In this document: piece by piece, positions 25,244-36,612 of the stretch
Layout of the letters: every line of letters starts with the position of its first letter
Position numbering within the stretch: position 1 is the first letter of the stretch
NCBI GenBank assembly: GCA_023375675.1
Contig: JALQBC010000021.1
Location: forward strand, 682,001 to 746,000
Direction: 5' to 3'
Source of the DNA: Cytospora piceicola
Lineage: Eukaryota > Ascomycota > Sordariomycetes > Diaporthales > Cytosporaceae
Length of the DNA stretch: 64,000 bases
Position numbers and translations under genes: made by a program
Notes under the pieces: generated by a model
Seen by the model: the letters and a program-made list of their open reading frames with translations, nothing else
Told to the model about the DNA's origin: nothing
Databases searched by the model: none

Positions 25244-26432
25244 GTTGAAGGTTATCGCAGGTGCGAAGTGTTTGCGGAGGATGAAAATACTCGACGGGAT
25301 GAGGGTATCAGCAGCGCGAGGGCAGTGGACCGCGCGCCCAACGCGACGAGATCAAGATTTCGCGCTGGATAGGGGTTCGAGTCGCAGTCGGCGATCGAAT
25401 TGGAGTAGTCGGCCGAGGGATCAAAAGACAAGCGGTCGCAATTCGCGTGGTAGTCACGATCGTTGGTCAAGCTTCGCTTTCGATGTTGGCAGCAGGTCGA
25501 GGTCTCGTGGTTGTGTTTTTTTTCCCTTTCACTTGCTGCTTTGGGACAAGGAAACAGCTTTGATACCAACAAGAAAGGAAGAAACTATCCCCTTATGAAG
25601 AACGAAAGACAGATGGAAATATGAAATCGGCCAGTATCAACAAGAAACTGGGGTCATGGAAAGGATCACCGTAGAAGGACGGTTGTAGATGATGATAGCT
25701 CCAGATGTCCTTCACCTGCGTCGTCGGTTGGAAAAGGCGGCGCTGGAGGTATTTGGGAGGCACAGTGGGCCCCATTTCTATCCACCCCATGCTAGGACCA
25801 CCAGCCTAGCCCAGATTTGGATTAGTCACCACAGCTTCTTCAATTGGTCAAAGCTCCCCAAATCTGCCTTGCAGCCTGTAGCTTTGCTACTATGGCACCG
25901 TATGGTCTCTATGGGCGTCATGTGACTGACCCTTCTTTCCTTTGATGGGATAATTGCAGTCATATATGATATATTCTGAGAAGCCAACAAAATGACTCAC
26001 TTCTACTTGAGCTTGATGAGTCAAAGTCCAGTATGGCAAGCTGCCTTAAAGGCTGCGTTCCCCTCATTAGTGGTTATACCCAGGTACCCAGGTAGTGCAT
26101 GGGACGGGACGACCATACACACGGTGGCATATAAAGAACTCAAGAAGTGACCATGTAGATCTGCCAGTACCGACGCCGGCAGAGAGAAGAAGAATAATGT
26201 TTGATGGATGATGCTACCTAACCTAGGACTACTGAGGGGGTATGCCTCAGCAATGTATAAAAGCTTCCGACCAAGGAAGCGTGCGCCACCCAACCTCGGA
26301 ATGACACCACAGACCGTCCTCCTACAGTAGGCTGACTTTCATCATCAAGAAATTAGAAGCTGTAGCCGTGGCCGTGGCCGTACCCGTACCCGTAATATCA
26401 CCTGCCCCATCCCTACAACATCTCTATCCTGC
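25244..26432. promoter_or_regulatory. Upstream region of NUP98-96, 3' end of epsin
   Basis: A 1.19-kb spacer, both neighbours on the minus strand. At 26360-26394 there is a short six-base repeat (ccgtgg/ccgtac). No exon or tRNA is convincing; a GGTTCGAGTC word near 25375 lacks the flanking stem of a tRNA T-arm. Confidence 0.5.
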
Positions 26433-28299
26433 CTAAAACTGAATTAGATCTCCCTGGTTACCCCCCTGCTGTTGTGGCCGAGCGCCAAACGGATTGCTGG
26501 AGCTCTGTCCGCCAAGCCCGCCGTTCATACCAGCTGGCCCCGTGGCCCCGTATGACACAGTCGGCATGCCTGTGAATTGCTGCCTAAGGAAGGGGTTGCT
26601 GCCTGTCGCCTCGGCCGTAAGCTTGTTCGCGCCAGCACCGGCACTGTTGACGAATGTCCCCGGTGCTGTGTGCTGCGCCGGTATCCGAAGGTCACCAACG
26701 TTGCCGAATGTATCCTGTCCATCGCCGCTAGCGAGAAGAGCGTTGAGCCTGGCCTCGTGCTCACTCACTGGCTTCGACGGGGGCTGTGCCTGCGTGGGTG
26801 GTGGCGTGAGTGTGGTTTGAGGCTGAGGCTGGCTGAACGAGGGTTGGTTGAACGAAGAAAGCGTCTTCTGCTCTGGCAAGGAGCCCAGGACCGACATTGA
26901 TGGCATCTTCGACGGTTGGGGTCTATTGAACGATGACTGCTGGGCAAACGGGTTGTTGGACCCTGTCTTCAACGGTGCCATAGACGACAGACCTGTGTTT
27001 TGGCTGTTACTTGCCCAGGGGTTGTTGCTTCCCGGCTGCAGCGACGCTTCTGGCTGTTGTTGCTGAGGTTGCTGCTGCGCATATGGGTTGTATCCAGTAG
27101 GCTGCGGCTGGAAAGCCTGGGTAGGCTGGGGTTGCAAGTTCTGTTGACCAAAGGCATCGTAACCAGTTGGCTGAGGTTGGTTGAAGCCGTTCGAATAACC
27201 GTTCTGATAACCAGTAGGCTGGGTCTGGAAGCCAGTGTAGGCATTCTGCATATAGCCTGTGGGCTGGGCCTGCATCTGGCTTTGGTCGATAGGGTTTCCG
27301 AAGAAGTCCACTCCACTACCCTGCTGGTACCCTTGGTTCCATCCAGTAGGCTGGGATTGTGTCTGCACGGGAGTATCGTCAAACAGTGACTGGGCGTTCT
27401 GTTCCTCCAAGACTCGTCGGCGCGCCTCCTCCTCTTCCTTGCTCAACTTGATAGCCTTCGCAAGGTCGTCATCGTCCATGTCTATGGGTTGTCGGCCCTC
27501 GCGCCTCCGGCGGTCCTCCTCTTCCTGGTATTTGCTGGCCTCGAGCGCTAGCTTGTATTCTGCGTCTTCTTCTTCTGTGAACTGGCGCCTTTCGCGGCGC
27601 CGCGGAGGCTCATGAGGCTGCTGTGGGCCGTACTCTTCGAGGCCTGTGACGCGAGACTTCCATGACTTGCGGTCGGTACGCTCAACTCGTAAGCGCTCCT
27701 CATCCAGCAGCAAAGATGTCAATTCTTTTGCGGCTACCCGAACTGTACAGATAAATAGTGCGTTAGAAGGCCATCACCACGGCAGGTGGAGTGGCGCCAC
27801 TTACTGTTCTGGCCCACGTCTCTACCCTCTTCATCGATATACATGAACTCGCGAAGGGTCTTGATAATATAAAGATTTTGCTTCGCCCAGGTGACAACGA
27901 GTTCGGAGCCTTCGTGGAGGCAGTAGTCCAGTACCTTCAGTGCTTTCAAGACATGTCTCCAATTCTTGCCCTTATCGTTCAACCGCTTGTCGAGCATGTC
28001 CATGATTTCGTAGAACTCGGTTGACCTAGGGAGCCGCCACGTTAGCAGGCCCGTTATATTGGCAGGTCTATGAGCGGGCGACTTACGAATTGTAGGATAG
28101 TTGGGCGATCTCGCTCATCTGGGTTCCTGTCGGACCCCATGGATCATTGCTCGTCGCTGGATGGCTACGTCAGCTTGCGATTCCGGTCCTGGATTCGTAA
28201 AAATGTTTTGAGTCCGGTTGACATACCCTCGCGCACTTTGACCTGGACATTGGAATATCCCTTGGTGACATTTTTGACGCCTCTCATAAGCTTCGACAT
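26433..28299 (-). CDS. ent1: Epsin (ENTH-domain endocytic adaptor, Ent1/Ent2 type)
   Basis: Four exons: 28299-28227, 28156-28087, 28025-27805 and 27742-26433, giving 557 residues. The ENTH domain occupies about 1-145. It starts MSKLMRGVKNVTKGYSNVQVK, with the basic patch that binds PI(4,5)P2, and continues with ATSNDPWGPTG and NWRHVLKALKVLDYCLHEGS. Two ubiquitin-interacting motifs follow at about 177-197 (EEEDAEYKLALEASKYQEEE) and 210-227 (DDDLAKAIKLSKEEEE). The rest is Gln/Pro-rich and disordered, with repeated QPTGY words and three NPF motifs (NPFAQQ, NPFLRQ, NPFGAR) for EH-domain proteins. The protein ends in GDLIQF, a clathrin-box-like tail. It acts at the plasma membrane in clathrin-mediated uptake of ubiquitinated cargo. 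The domain content is read directly; the role is family knowledge. Confidence 0.96.
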
Positions 28300-29966
28300 C
28301 TTGGCGACTGAGGTGGTAGGCTAGTCGGGAGAGAGCGAGAACTTCGGCTGCCGTAAGAATTCCTGGATGGGATCGGATGGTCAGGTCTCGCCTGGCGACA
28401 CTGATAGCGATGCTGTCGCGGGCGAGTTTGATGCTGGAGATGCCTGATGGCTGAGCGTTTGCGCGGTGAAAGTTGGGTGGCGAACCACAGCGTCCGGTGC
28501 TCGAATGTCCAGTCGGCAGCCCCTTTCAACGGATGACGACGCGATTCAGCTAATGCCCAGATCGATGCTGATAAATGATATTCCACATGTGAATATCGGA
28601 AGGTTGACAGAGGAGTGAAGAGAGCCTCTTTAGACGTCAGGCAGGGGATTCAGTGGGCGTATTGTTTGGTTGGTTCGATTCGATGGTCTCCTCTGACTAG
28701 TAACCGCGGAGTCGATGGCACGGGAAATTGGGCCGCTGGATCGCCTCCAGATCTGGAATTACCGCAGCGAACTAACTGCCTCAGCCGGTGTCTGTCTCCT
28801 GAAAGATGCGACGTGTGATAACGATAGATTGTGCCAAAAGTCGGCTGGTGGGTTCTAGCTTGAGGATGGAACGGGCCAATGTTGGTGGAAAGATGGATGA
28901 CCAAGTACGGGAGGAGACGAGAAAGGAGAACCAAATATTAGTGTGGAAGCGCCGTTCTTTCTTCCAGTGCCAGGGAGTGATGGTTCATGTTCCAGGTGTG
29001 TATGTAGGGAGTTTTAGTGTCCCAGGTGTGCATATAATTATTACGGTATGTACTGTTACTTCCAAGGTTCACAGTTCGTAAATGGTCCGCGGCCAGTCCG
29101 TCTGGTCTAAGCTTGCCCAATCGTGCCTGGGCACCTGAGCACCTGGGCACCTGGGCACTTGGCACCTGGGCACTTAGGCACTTCCCCACGGCGCAAATGC
29201 ACTCACTGCAGGCGCAGCCAATTTTAGAACATGACGAACAATTACCAAGGACCCGCTGGGTGTCCCTGTGCGCTAATCCTCTCTAAGTAGTAGATATTGT
29301 GGGCACCTACACTGATTGTATGTGACGTAAAGCTGCCAGGCCTCTCGTAAAACGGTGTGTCGCCAATCGCCAATTGCAATGCGCCGAGATATACCAACCT
29401 AGGTACGGAGTAGGTATGTATTAAACTGAGTAGCTCATACTTGGGTACGGATTCGTGGCTTGCTCTAGATTTCGTAAAGATGCCTACTCAAGTAGTCAGA
29501 GCCCCTTCATCGGATGAGACGCTCTCTTTGATGTCTCTTCTCGTCGCACTGGTACCGTACCGTGGTTGCTATGACCTTGCAAGATGGAGCATCACGTTAC
29601 GAACATGGTTTTCAGGCGGCCCGAATAGGGCCGAATATGAGCGAGCTACCCGGTTATCTTTTGTGGTACTACGGGCGGATATCGACTGTTCGATTGCAGG
29701 TGCACTTGTCGGAAGCTTAGGTCAGAGTCGAGGAATTTTAGAGGGCGAATTCAACAATCTACGCATCCTCTCATTGTAGCATTGAAGCTCTGATCATTCC
29801 CTCTAAGCTTGGTAAATATCAAACCGTGTATGTCCTTTGAGCCACCCTAATGGACAGCCTCGAAGGTGTGAATAGTGAATAGTAATACACTCTGTTTCCT
29901 AACGCCCTGCTAGCAAGTCACCTTTAAGACACACCGACCCATCCCCGATCCATCCTGAAGTCATGT
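28300..29966. promoter_or_regulatory. Upstream region of epsin, with minisatellite
   Basis: A 1.67-kb spacer between the epsin start and the acetyltransferase 3' end. It carries the CACCTGGG minisatellite at 29124-29184 and short ACCTAGGT words at about 29400. No gene seen. Confidence 0.5.
29124..29184. repeat. CACCTGGG minisatellite
   Basis: About seven imperfect copies of a seven- to eight-base unit (gcacctgg, with gcacttgg and gcacttag variants). Confidence 0.9.
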
Positions 29967-32900
29967 TCATGTGTCCCCAGCTACAGCATCCTCCATATCA
30001 ATATCACCATCACCACCGCCATCGACATCAACTCTGCTGTTGCTGCTCCTCGCAGAAGTCCTGCCGTTCCCATTGACTCGCCGGGGGCTCACTGTTCCTT
30101 TGCCCTCCTGGCGCATAGCCTGTACGGCTTCAGGGTCATCAACTGCGACCTCATTTGCTAGGTTCGTATCCTTGCTCTCGGTAGTCATAGACGCAAGTCG
30201 CTGGCGCTCAACCCACGAGGGAGGTAGCCCAGGACCACTGTCGGCATTCCCATAGTCGCTCTTCTTAGTGCCCTTTGGCCAACGGCCTGGCCCCCGTCCG
30301 GTGCCGCCCGGCTTCCGACGTGCACTGCTACTACTTCTAGCTTTCGGGGCCGTGGATCGGCGGCCAGCCGGTCGTCGTGCTTTCGGACGCGATGCGCTAA
30401 CTGTTCGTGCCACTGGGGGCCGTGGTGTAGTTGCTGTGCGGATAGCCGCTGTACGTCTTCCTCCATGGATGGGCGGGTATACAACAAATCTTGTAGGTGG
30501 GATGTCGTTGTATGCATCTACCCATATGTTCTCCTTGTCTTCCTCGGCTGCAGCTTCAGACTTTACCTGCGCGTCTTCGCCATTTACAGGTTCGGCTTCT
30601 GTGTTATCAACCGGGATGCTGGCCACTTTGGGTGCTGGCCCGTGGACACAAGGCACAGCGTTTTCCGTGTTTGCCCCAACTTCGTTCGGCTCGGTAGACT
30701 CGAGTATAGTGTCAGCCGTGTCAGTTCTGGTATCATCAACGCCGTTGGTCTCGACCTCGACCTCGACTGGGATAGGCTCGCCATTCTCCATGATCTCCGC
30801 AATCACAGTTTCATTCGATTTCTGCTCATCATCCTCTTCTCTGGGAGCGATGGCATGCATGGCTGGCGCGAGTTCAAAATTCGTAGCGTTGCTGCGGCCC
30901 ATAACATAGGGAGTCCAGGTCAACGCGCTCGGCTCGAGCTGCACATAACCCTTGGATTCCCACTTCGCAACGTAGTCCTTACAGAACTGCAGGTCAACCC
31001 TGAATGCGTAAAGCTGGGTCTGTGGATCACGAACTAGACACCTCAGGCCTTCGAGGGCAGATATGATGTCGTCCGGTGTGAGACCGGTATCGTCAGAGAT
31101 CTGCTTGACGCTCAGTCCTCTCTTGTCGCGCTTGTCATCAGGGCAACTCTCCATGAGGTAGCGGCACATGATCAAACGCCAGTAGTTTCGATATGATACG
31201 AGGCCCATGTCGGAAAGCGGCTTCTCAGGCGATCCAGTCTTGCCTTCCACCCTGGTAAGGAGATAGGAGAAGTCGATCAAGAGGTTACCATAACCCTTTC
31301 GCTGGTGAATTGGCAGTGTCAGAATGCATGACACGTTGTTCTGGCTGCTTGCTCTCTTCTCTTTGGAAAAGTAGCCCACAAAGTGGTAACCGAGATCGTC
31401 GTACTCGCAGAGCACATAGAACAAGAATGGCTCGACATCGTAGTACAGCGTCTTCGACCCAAGAAACAGCTTCGCCAGCAGACATAGGTTCTGACAGTAA
31501 ACCGGATTTTTGCGGCCATCTACCTCGAACACGGATATCGAACCATGCCGATAGATCTCATCCCCTGGAGGATGCTTCGCCGGACACTTAAGCTTGTGTC
31601 GCCAAGCAACATAGTCCGAGTTCATGTACTTCAGGCAAAACTCGCAAATGAAGAGCACCCGGTTCCTGCTGTACTCTTCTGGATACGGTGCGGCGTACCA
31701 AGTGTCAATCTCCCACCCGCCAAATTCGATACACTCGATTTGACTCGCTGGGCCCTGTGACTTCTTGGGCTTCTTCGCGGGTACGTCGACCTCTGCCTGC
31801 ATCTGCAGTAGCCGCTCTTTCCAATCCTCTTCAGCCTTTTGCTTCGCCTCATCGAAGCGGCGGCGGTCTTCGTTGACGGGCACGGTTTTCGACGTATCCG
31901 CCTCGGCTTCAGTGAGAATACCGCCATATGGCTTGCCCTTGTTATCCAAATCCCTATCGAAGAACGAGTAAAAGGGCTGCAAAATACTTGGTGCGAATGG
32001 AGTGAGTGGAGGAGTCACCTCCCGCCGAGCGTTGCGCGATGCTACCGCTCTGGCTGCCCTCGGGCCCGCAACGCGCCGTCCACCACGCCTGGACGGTTTG
32101 GGTTTTCGTGATAGGATTTTCTTCATTTCTGGTGGTGCGACACGGAACCTTAGAACGAGACTTGACCGCGCCTTCTTCACAATCGTTGCGGGAGCCTGTG
32201 TCGAGATCTTAAGTCGTAGAGATCGAGCTGACCGTGGACGGCTGTCCTCTTCCACTCTATTTGCGCCGTTCACGCCATCAACGCTTAGACTGTCACCAGT
32301 ATTTTTCCGTCGTTTTCGGAAGCTCATAATGTCCTCGGCTTCCGCTGATGACGTCTTACGCTTTCTAAGCACACGAGATCCATCCATGGGATCATCGTCA
32401 AGAACAAGTTGATTGAAGACGGAGTGTGAGTCGGGCTTCACTGCTCCCCTTTGAGATGGGAGAAGGTCCCTGGCAAGTTTAGGCGCTGCGGCCCTTCTTG
32501 TAGCAGGGGGCGAGTCGGCATTGATGATGCCGTTGAGTGGGAGCGAATCTTCCCGTTCGTTGTCCAGTTCATCATTTGGTTCGTCGTCTGGTTCGTCGTC
32601 TGGTTCGTCGTCTGGTTCGTCTTCAGAGCCCGGCCGGCAGTCTGGACACAACCATGTCTTAGAAGCTGGCGGAGAAGAAGTTAGCCATGGTCCAAGTTGT
32701 AGAGCTGAGTGGAGTCTACTCACTTTGCTTGTCTTCCAGAGCCTCGTTGTCCTGAGCACATTGCTGATGGGCTGCAATCGTGTCAGCAATACGGATTTGC
32801 ACACGTCTGCTTCAAGAATACTGACCGCCGTCGTTGCAACTGGTACATGTCAGGAATATCTCGAATTCCTCGGATGGGTCGTTGTCCTCGTCTTGTCCAC

Positions 32901-33615
32901 AAAATTTGCAGAGAACAGCTTGCACGGTCTCCGATTCTTCATCCTCGTCCTCGTTCTCGACGCCGTCCTCCCATTCGGCCTCGCCGTCTGAATGTCCTTC
33001 GCTCTCGGCATGGTAAGATTCGCCCTCACTGGCTTCGGCTACGCTTTCCTCATCATCAGTCTCGCCTGGTCTGAGCTTGACAGCGCCTACTCCTTCTTCA
33101 TCGTCATCATCCTCATCGTCATCATCTTCATCCTCTCGGCTCTTCTTGATATTTTCTGTGCCTTCTGTCACTTCCTCTTCGGGTGCGCCTTCGGCATCGT
33201 AATCGAAATTATCATCATCCTCGGCCTCGGCATCCTCTTCGCTTTCGTTGTTACGATGCACGCCCTCCTCTCCTCCATCGTCTTCGACTTCCTCTCCTTC
33301 GGCATCCACGTCTTCGTCCTCAGCTTCAGGGGCATCGTCTTCCTCTCCCTCAGCATCCTCGTATTCTTCGCCGTCGGCGTCCAGATCTTCTTCTTCCCCA
33401 GGCGCGTCGTCGTCCGAAGCGGCTGCAGCGCTCTCGTCGTTGTCTGTCATACTTTGTAGGGGCACTTCCTCCATTAGATGGGTGCTATGTGTGGCCCCCA
33501 TTGCCGCCATGATGGGCACACCGGATACCCAGGCGCGGAGTTTCGTAGGGGTCGTGTTCTGGATGGCTTCCCAAGCCCGCCTAGCCAGCGAGTGCTGGCC
33601 TGTTGCCTGCTCCAC
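29967..33615 (-). CDS. MYST-family histone acetyltransferase with N-terminal PHD finger
   Basis: Three exons: 33615-32826, 32771-32724 and 32665-29967, giving 1178 residues. Residues 60-225 are extremely acidic. Splicing assembles a PHD finger: CKFC ... CTSC, then AHQQC from exon 2, and WLCPDC from exon 3, a C4HC3 set interrupted twice by introns. A fourfold 12-bp repeat (32566-32622) encodes DEPD repeats. The MYST domain has its C2HC zinc finger (Cys620, Cys623, His636, Cys640), the autoacetylated-lysine region near Lys684, the catalytic Cys726 (NNVSCILTLP), acetyl-CoA loop QRKGYG (734-739) and Glu759. The C-terminus is disordered and basic with AT-hook-like RRPAGRR/GRGPGRWPKG. It would acetylate histone tails in a Sas3/Mst2 (NuA3-like) setting; the exact subfamily is inferred. 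The start may instead be Met56 (33450), MTDNDES. Confidence 0.92.
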
Positions 33616-34340
33616 CCTTCTTGCGAACAGAGAAGCACTAGTCAGGTGCTCTGGACCATTCCTGTGTTATTGTCCTCGCAGGGTATCTTAGATCGCAAGT
33701 TTCGGGGTGCTCGTCTCGCAACAATACGGTTTGCGACAAGAGGCAGCTGCGCAAGGCATTGGTGTTGACTGTGTGTTTTTCGAAGTGTGCACGGTGCTCG
33801 AGGCGTAGTTCTTAGGGGATTTGTCGTACAACTTCGATGCAAAGAAGAAAGTATGTCAACGCGATTGGTATACACGCGTAGAATTGTCGTTACTTGGCTA
33901 TCGGGGCCAAGGTGTGGTCGAATGCTTTCTATTCAGAAGTCGAATGTTGAGGCTGTCTGCTACTGCTTTCGGTGGTCGAGGCCCTGCACGGCCCTTGCAT
34001 CTGCAGTGGGCCAGCTGCATCGGAAGGACTGTACGTCCGTACAGTGCCGCACTGTATCAGCTTGGAGGGCTAGGTACCTTTATTCACTGTGGGCACTTCC
34101 CCAGCTCTCCCCGCTGTAGCGCCCAATCAGACAACCTTGGAACATTGACCACTAAGACGAACGGCGGCCAGACTTACCACCCCCGGGATCCCCAGCTTCC
34201 ATCATCGCGACACTTTGGATACGGAGATACAACATTGAAGACGACAGAACATCTACAAGGTGAAATCCATTGACAATCGTTTACGTCTGAAACGCGTGTA
34301 CTGACAATTGGTTCAGGTCGCCGACTGATACCACGACACG
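33616..34340. promoter_or_regulatory. Divergent promoter MYST acetyltransferase/NDUFA1
   Basis: A 725-bp head-to-head spacer without a coding exon that I can support. Confidence 0.5.
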
Positions 34341-34800
34341 ATGCCCGTCCCCTTCGAGGCCTTCATTCCTTATGGAATCATCCTGGCTGTAAATGAAACC
34401 CGACCTCCCTCTTCCGACTTCAGCTAAAACAATCGATATAGATGTTCAGTGTTACCGGCGGTGGCATTTCAATTGTCAGATACAAACAGAATGGAGGCAA
34501 GAGGCCAAGACGCTCGGTAGACCAATGGGACAAACAAAGTGCGACTTCTCGAATGATCTCTTCCTATGCTCTCCAGTCGAGCGCCTTTGGCATACCGTAA
34601 CAGTTCTGACTCTTTTTGCTTGTAGTGATGAACCGTGACCGTAGACTCACGGGATTCCTACGGGGACAATCAGACAATCCCTTAGCACCGGTGGGCTACG
34701 AGCTTAACAACCCTTGGAAGGTATGACACCAGTTTATCACAGTTGTGGAGTTGCTGGATACTGACCATGACTATCACAGGTGGAGAAACGCATTTGTTAA
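34341..34800 (+). CDS. ndufa1: NADH:ubiquinone oxidoreductase MWFE-type subunit (NDUFA1)
   Basis: Four small exons (34341-34388, 34442-34538, 34626-34720, 34780-34800) give 86 residues, too fragmented to appear as a single open frame. The protein starts MPVPFEAFIPYGIILAMFSV, the single membrane-spanning helix of the fungal MWFE/NDUFA1 subunit. It continues RYKQNGGKRPR and DQWDKQMMNRDRRLTG, and ends with NPLAPVGYELNNPWKVEKRI, the matrix or intermembrane extension conserved in fungal complex I. Splice phases are 0, 1 and 0, each with GT...AG ends. It is a supernumerary membrane-arm subunit needed for complex I assembly. It is convergent with ncs6, 200 bp away. Recognition rests on the N-terminal block and the overall size. 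Confidence 0.88.
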
Positions 34801-35000
34801 GCACATGCTCTATGAGACGATGTCAAATATGATGGACGCAGGCGTTCGAGCTGGATGTCATGCGGTCTCGAGCATTAGAGGAACGCAGTTGCTGAGGTGG
34901 TGCTAAACCCACAAAGTTCTATTAGAGGCGAAGGTTTGGCAATTGATGATTTCGTATTTGACCATCAGAGACACGGTTGAACCGCGTCGGGTATCTTGTT

Positions 35001-36221
35001 CTATATTTGAATCTGTGCCCTATTTTTGTTGAGACCCTCCAACAGCATGCAAGCCTGGCACATTGCCTGACTTGACATGTAACCACATTTCTCACATCTG
35101 CCCAGTACCTGTTTCGACACGCCCTGCTTTTTTGCGGCAGCATTACCCGTCCGTAGGGGTAGCTCCTTAGACTGCTTTGGTCGGGCCTTGAGGGCTACCG
35201 CTGCAGTGACATCTGTTTCCAGCTCCTTGCCGTTTGCAGATTGATCAGTCCTGAGCTGTGCTTCCAGGGCCGCCATTTCGTTCCCTGAGCTGCGGCCATT
35301 CGCAGACCCACAGCCTCCTGTATCATCCTCTTCCTCGGCGTGCACCTCGGCAGGAGAGGGCTTCCCCTTACATGCGCATTTGTTTGGCTGTTTCCCTGGG
35401 ACCAGCCGTGCCATATCTTCCCCGCTGCGAACGATATCCAATATCGCGCTTGGACGTACTTTTTCGAGGTTCTTGATCATACTCCGTGCACTTCCCCGGA
35501 AAGCTTCGGGACTGTATATGCACTCAGTGGTGAAATAGTCGAGTTTCTTGTGATGTGCGTATAACACAATCTCCTTCTCGTACGAGTACTTCAAGGGCTT
35601 GCTCCGCTTCACATCCGAATTCGAGTCACCCGTAATGATGCTCGTTGCCCGGGAAAGTCGAGGCAAGTCACCTCTGAGCAGGTTCATGAGGACTGTCTCG
35701 GCAACATCATCCGCGTTGTGGCCTGTGACAACATGTCTTATCTCCAGCATCTTTGAGCCGCGGTCTAGGGCCTGCCGTCGAAACACACCGCAGTAGGTGC
35801 AGTTGCCCTTCTTCCCTATCGTTTCGACAACCTGATCCATCGTCCATCCGTAGAGTTCGCCGTACCCCACTATTTTCAAGGGCATGTCATACTGCAAAGC
35901 ATTCCGTTTGACCGTCTCGAGGGAGTCATCACGGTAGCCTTTGATCCCTTCATCGACACTCAATAAGACCAGATCCAGGCCGTAGTTATGACGCTCGTTT
36001 AGTGTCTTGAGAACTGATGCCAAGACAGTCGAATCTTTGCCACCAGAGGCACCGATGGCGACCTTCTCTCCAGGGAAGAACAAGTTTGACGATACGATCG
36101 TGTGGTGTACCTCATCTTCGAATATCTGGATGAAGCATTTCTTGCATAGCTTTTGGTGATTTTTGGGCCTCTTGATGAGAGCCCGCTCCGATTTGCAGAG
36201 AACGCACAGTACTGGAGCCAT
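35001..36221 (-). CDS. ncs6: Cytoplasmic tRNA 2-thiolation protein Ncs6 (CTU1)
   Basis: A single exon of 406 residues. The N-terminal zinc ribbon is CVLC ... CKKC (Cys6, 9, 26, 29), followed by the PP-loop SGGKDST (59-65) that adenylates the target uridine. Further landmarks are [13 protein letters not shown], the CTYCGVFRR block with catalytic cysteines, [19 protein letters not shown], and a C-terminal zinc finger [16 protein letters not shown]. With Ncs2 and the Urm1 sulfur relay, Ncs6 thiolates U34 of tRNA-Lys, -Glu and -Gln. An insertion at about 290-360 (acidic and Ser/Gly-rich, [15 protein letters not shown]) makes it longer than the roughly 360-residue yeast protein. It is divergent from eL8. 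Confidence 0.97.
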   Translation of the reverse strand: MAPVLCVLCKSERALIKRPKNHQKLCKKCFIQIFEDEVHHTIVSSNLFFPGEKVAIGASGGKDSTVLASVLKTLNERHNYGLDLVLLSVDEGIKGYRDDSLETVKRNALQYDMPLKIVGYGELYGWTMDQVVETIGKKGNCTYCGVFRRQALDRGSKMLEIRHVVTGHNADDVAETVLMNLLRGDLPRLSRATSIITGDSNSDVKRSKPLKYSYEKEIVLYAHHKKLDYFTTECIYSPEAFRGSARSMIKNLEKVRPSAILDIVRSGEDMARLVPGKQPNKCACKGKPSPAEVHAEEEDDTGGCGSANGRSSGNEMAALEAQLRTDQSANGKELETDVTAAVALKARPKQSKELPLRTGNAAAKKQGVSKQVLGRCEKCGYMSSQAMCQACMLLEGLNKNRAQIQI

Positions 36222-36612
36222 GTTGTCGGATCATTCGTATTCAACAATTGAGATCTTTGCCGTCGATAAACCAAGTTTGGTCGGTGATGATATGAATTCT
36301 AGGGTCAACTCTCCCCTCACTGATAAAAGGTAGGCTTCGGCCCAGTGTGCCCAATTAAGAAGGCTTTCTGGCTCCCATCTCCCAGTTGTCCTGACGCCTT
36401 TCTACGGTCGGTGTGGCGTTGTGGCGCAGCGACCCGGAAAAACCAGAGATGACACTAGCTTTATTGGGTTAGCGTACTCTGCTTAGCCCACTGAATGCCC
36501 AAAAACTTCAAAACTTTCACCTGCGATCTTCTTTCCTTTCTTCCTGAAACTATCCGCCAACAGTTCAACTCGAGAGGTCAATTCCCCAGAACTGCCACCA
36601 CAATCCGTCAAT
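36222..36612. promoter_or_regulatory. Divergent promoter ncs6/eL8
   Basis: A 391-bp spacer shared by two translation-related genes. No named element can be supported. Confidence 0.5.

Noticed and set aside
25368..25392. GGTTCGAGTC word resembling a tRNA B box
   Set aside because: No T-arm pairing, acceptor stem or A box could be found around it.
29441..29779. 112-codon frame in the epsin upstream spacer
   Set aside because: No motif or splice-supported extension; length is expected by chance.
32992..33459. Hydrophobic plus-strand frame opposite the acetyltransferase N-terminus
   Set aside because: It is the antisense of Asp/Glu codons (GAC/GAG/GAA), which always reads as Val/Phe/Leu.
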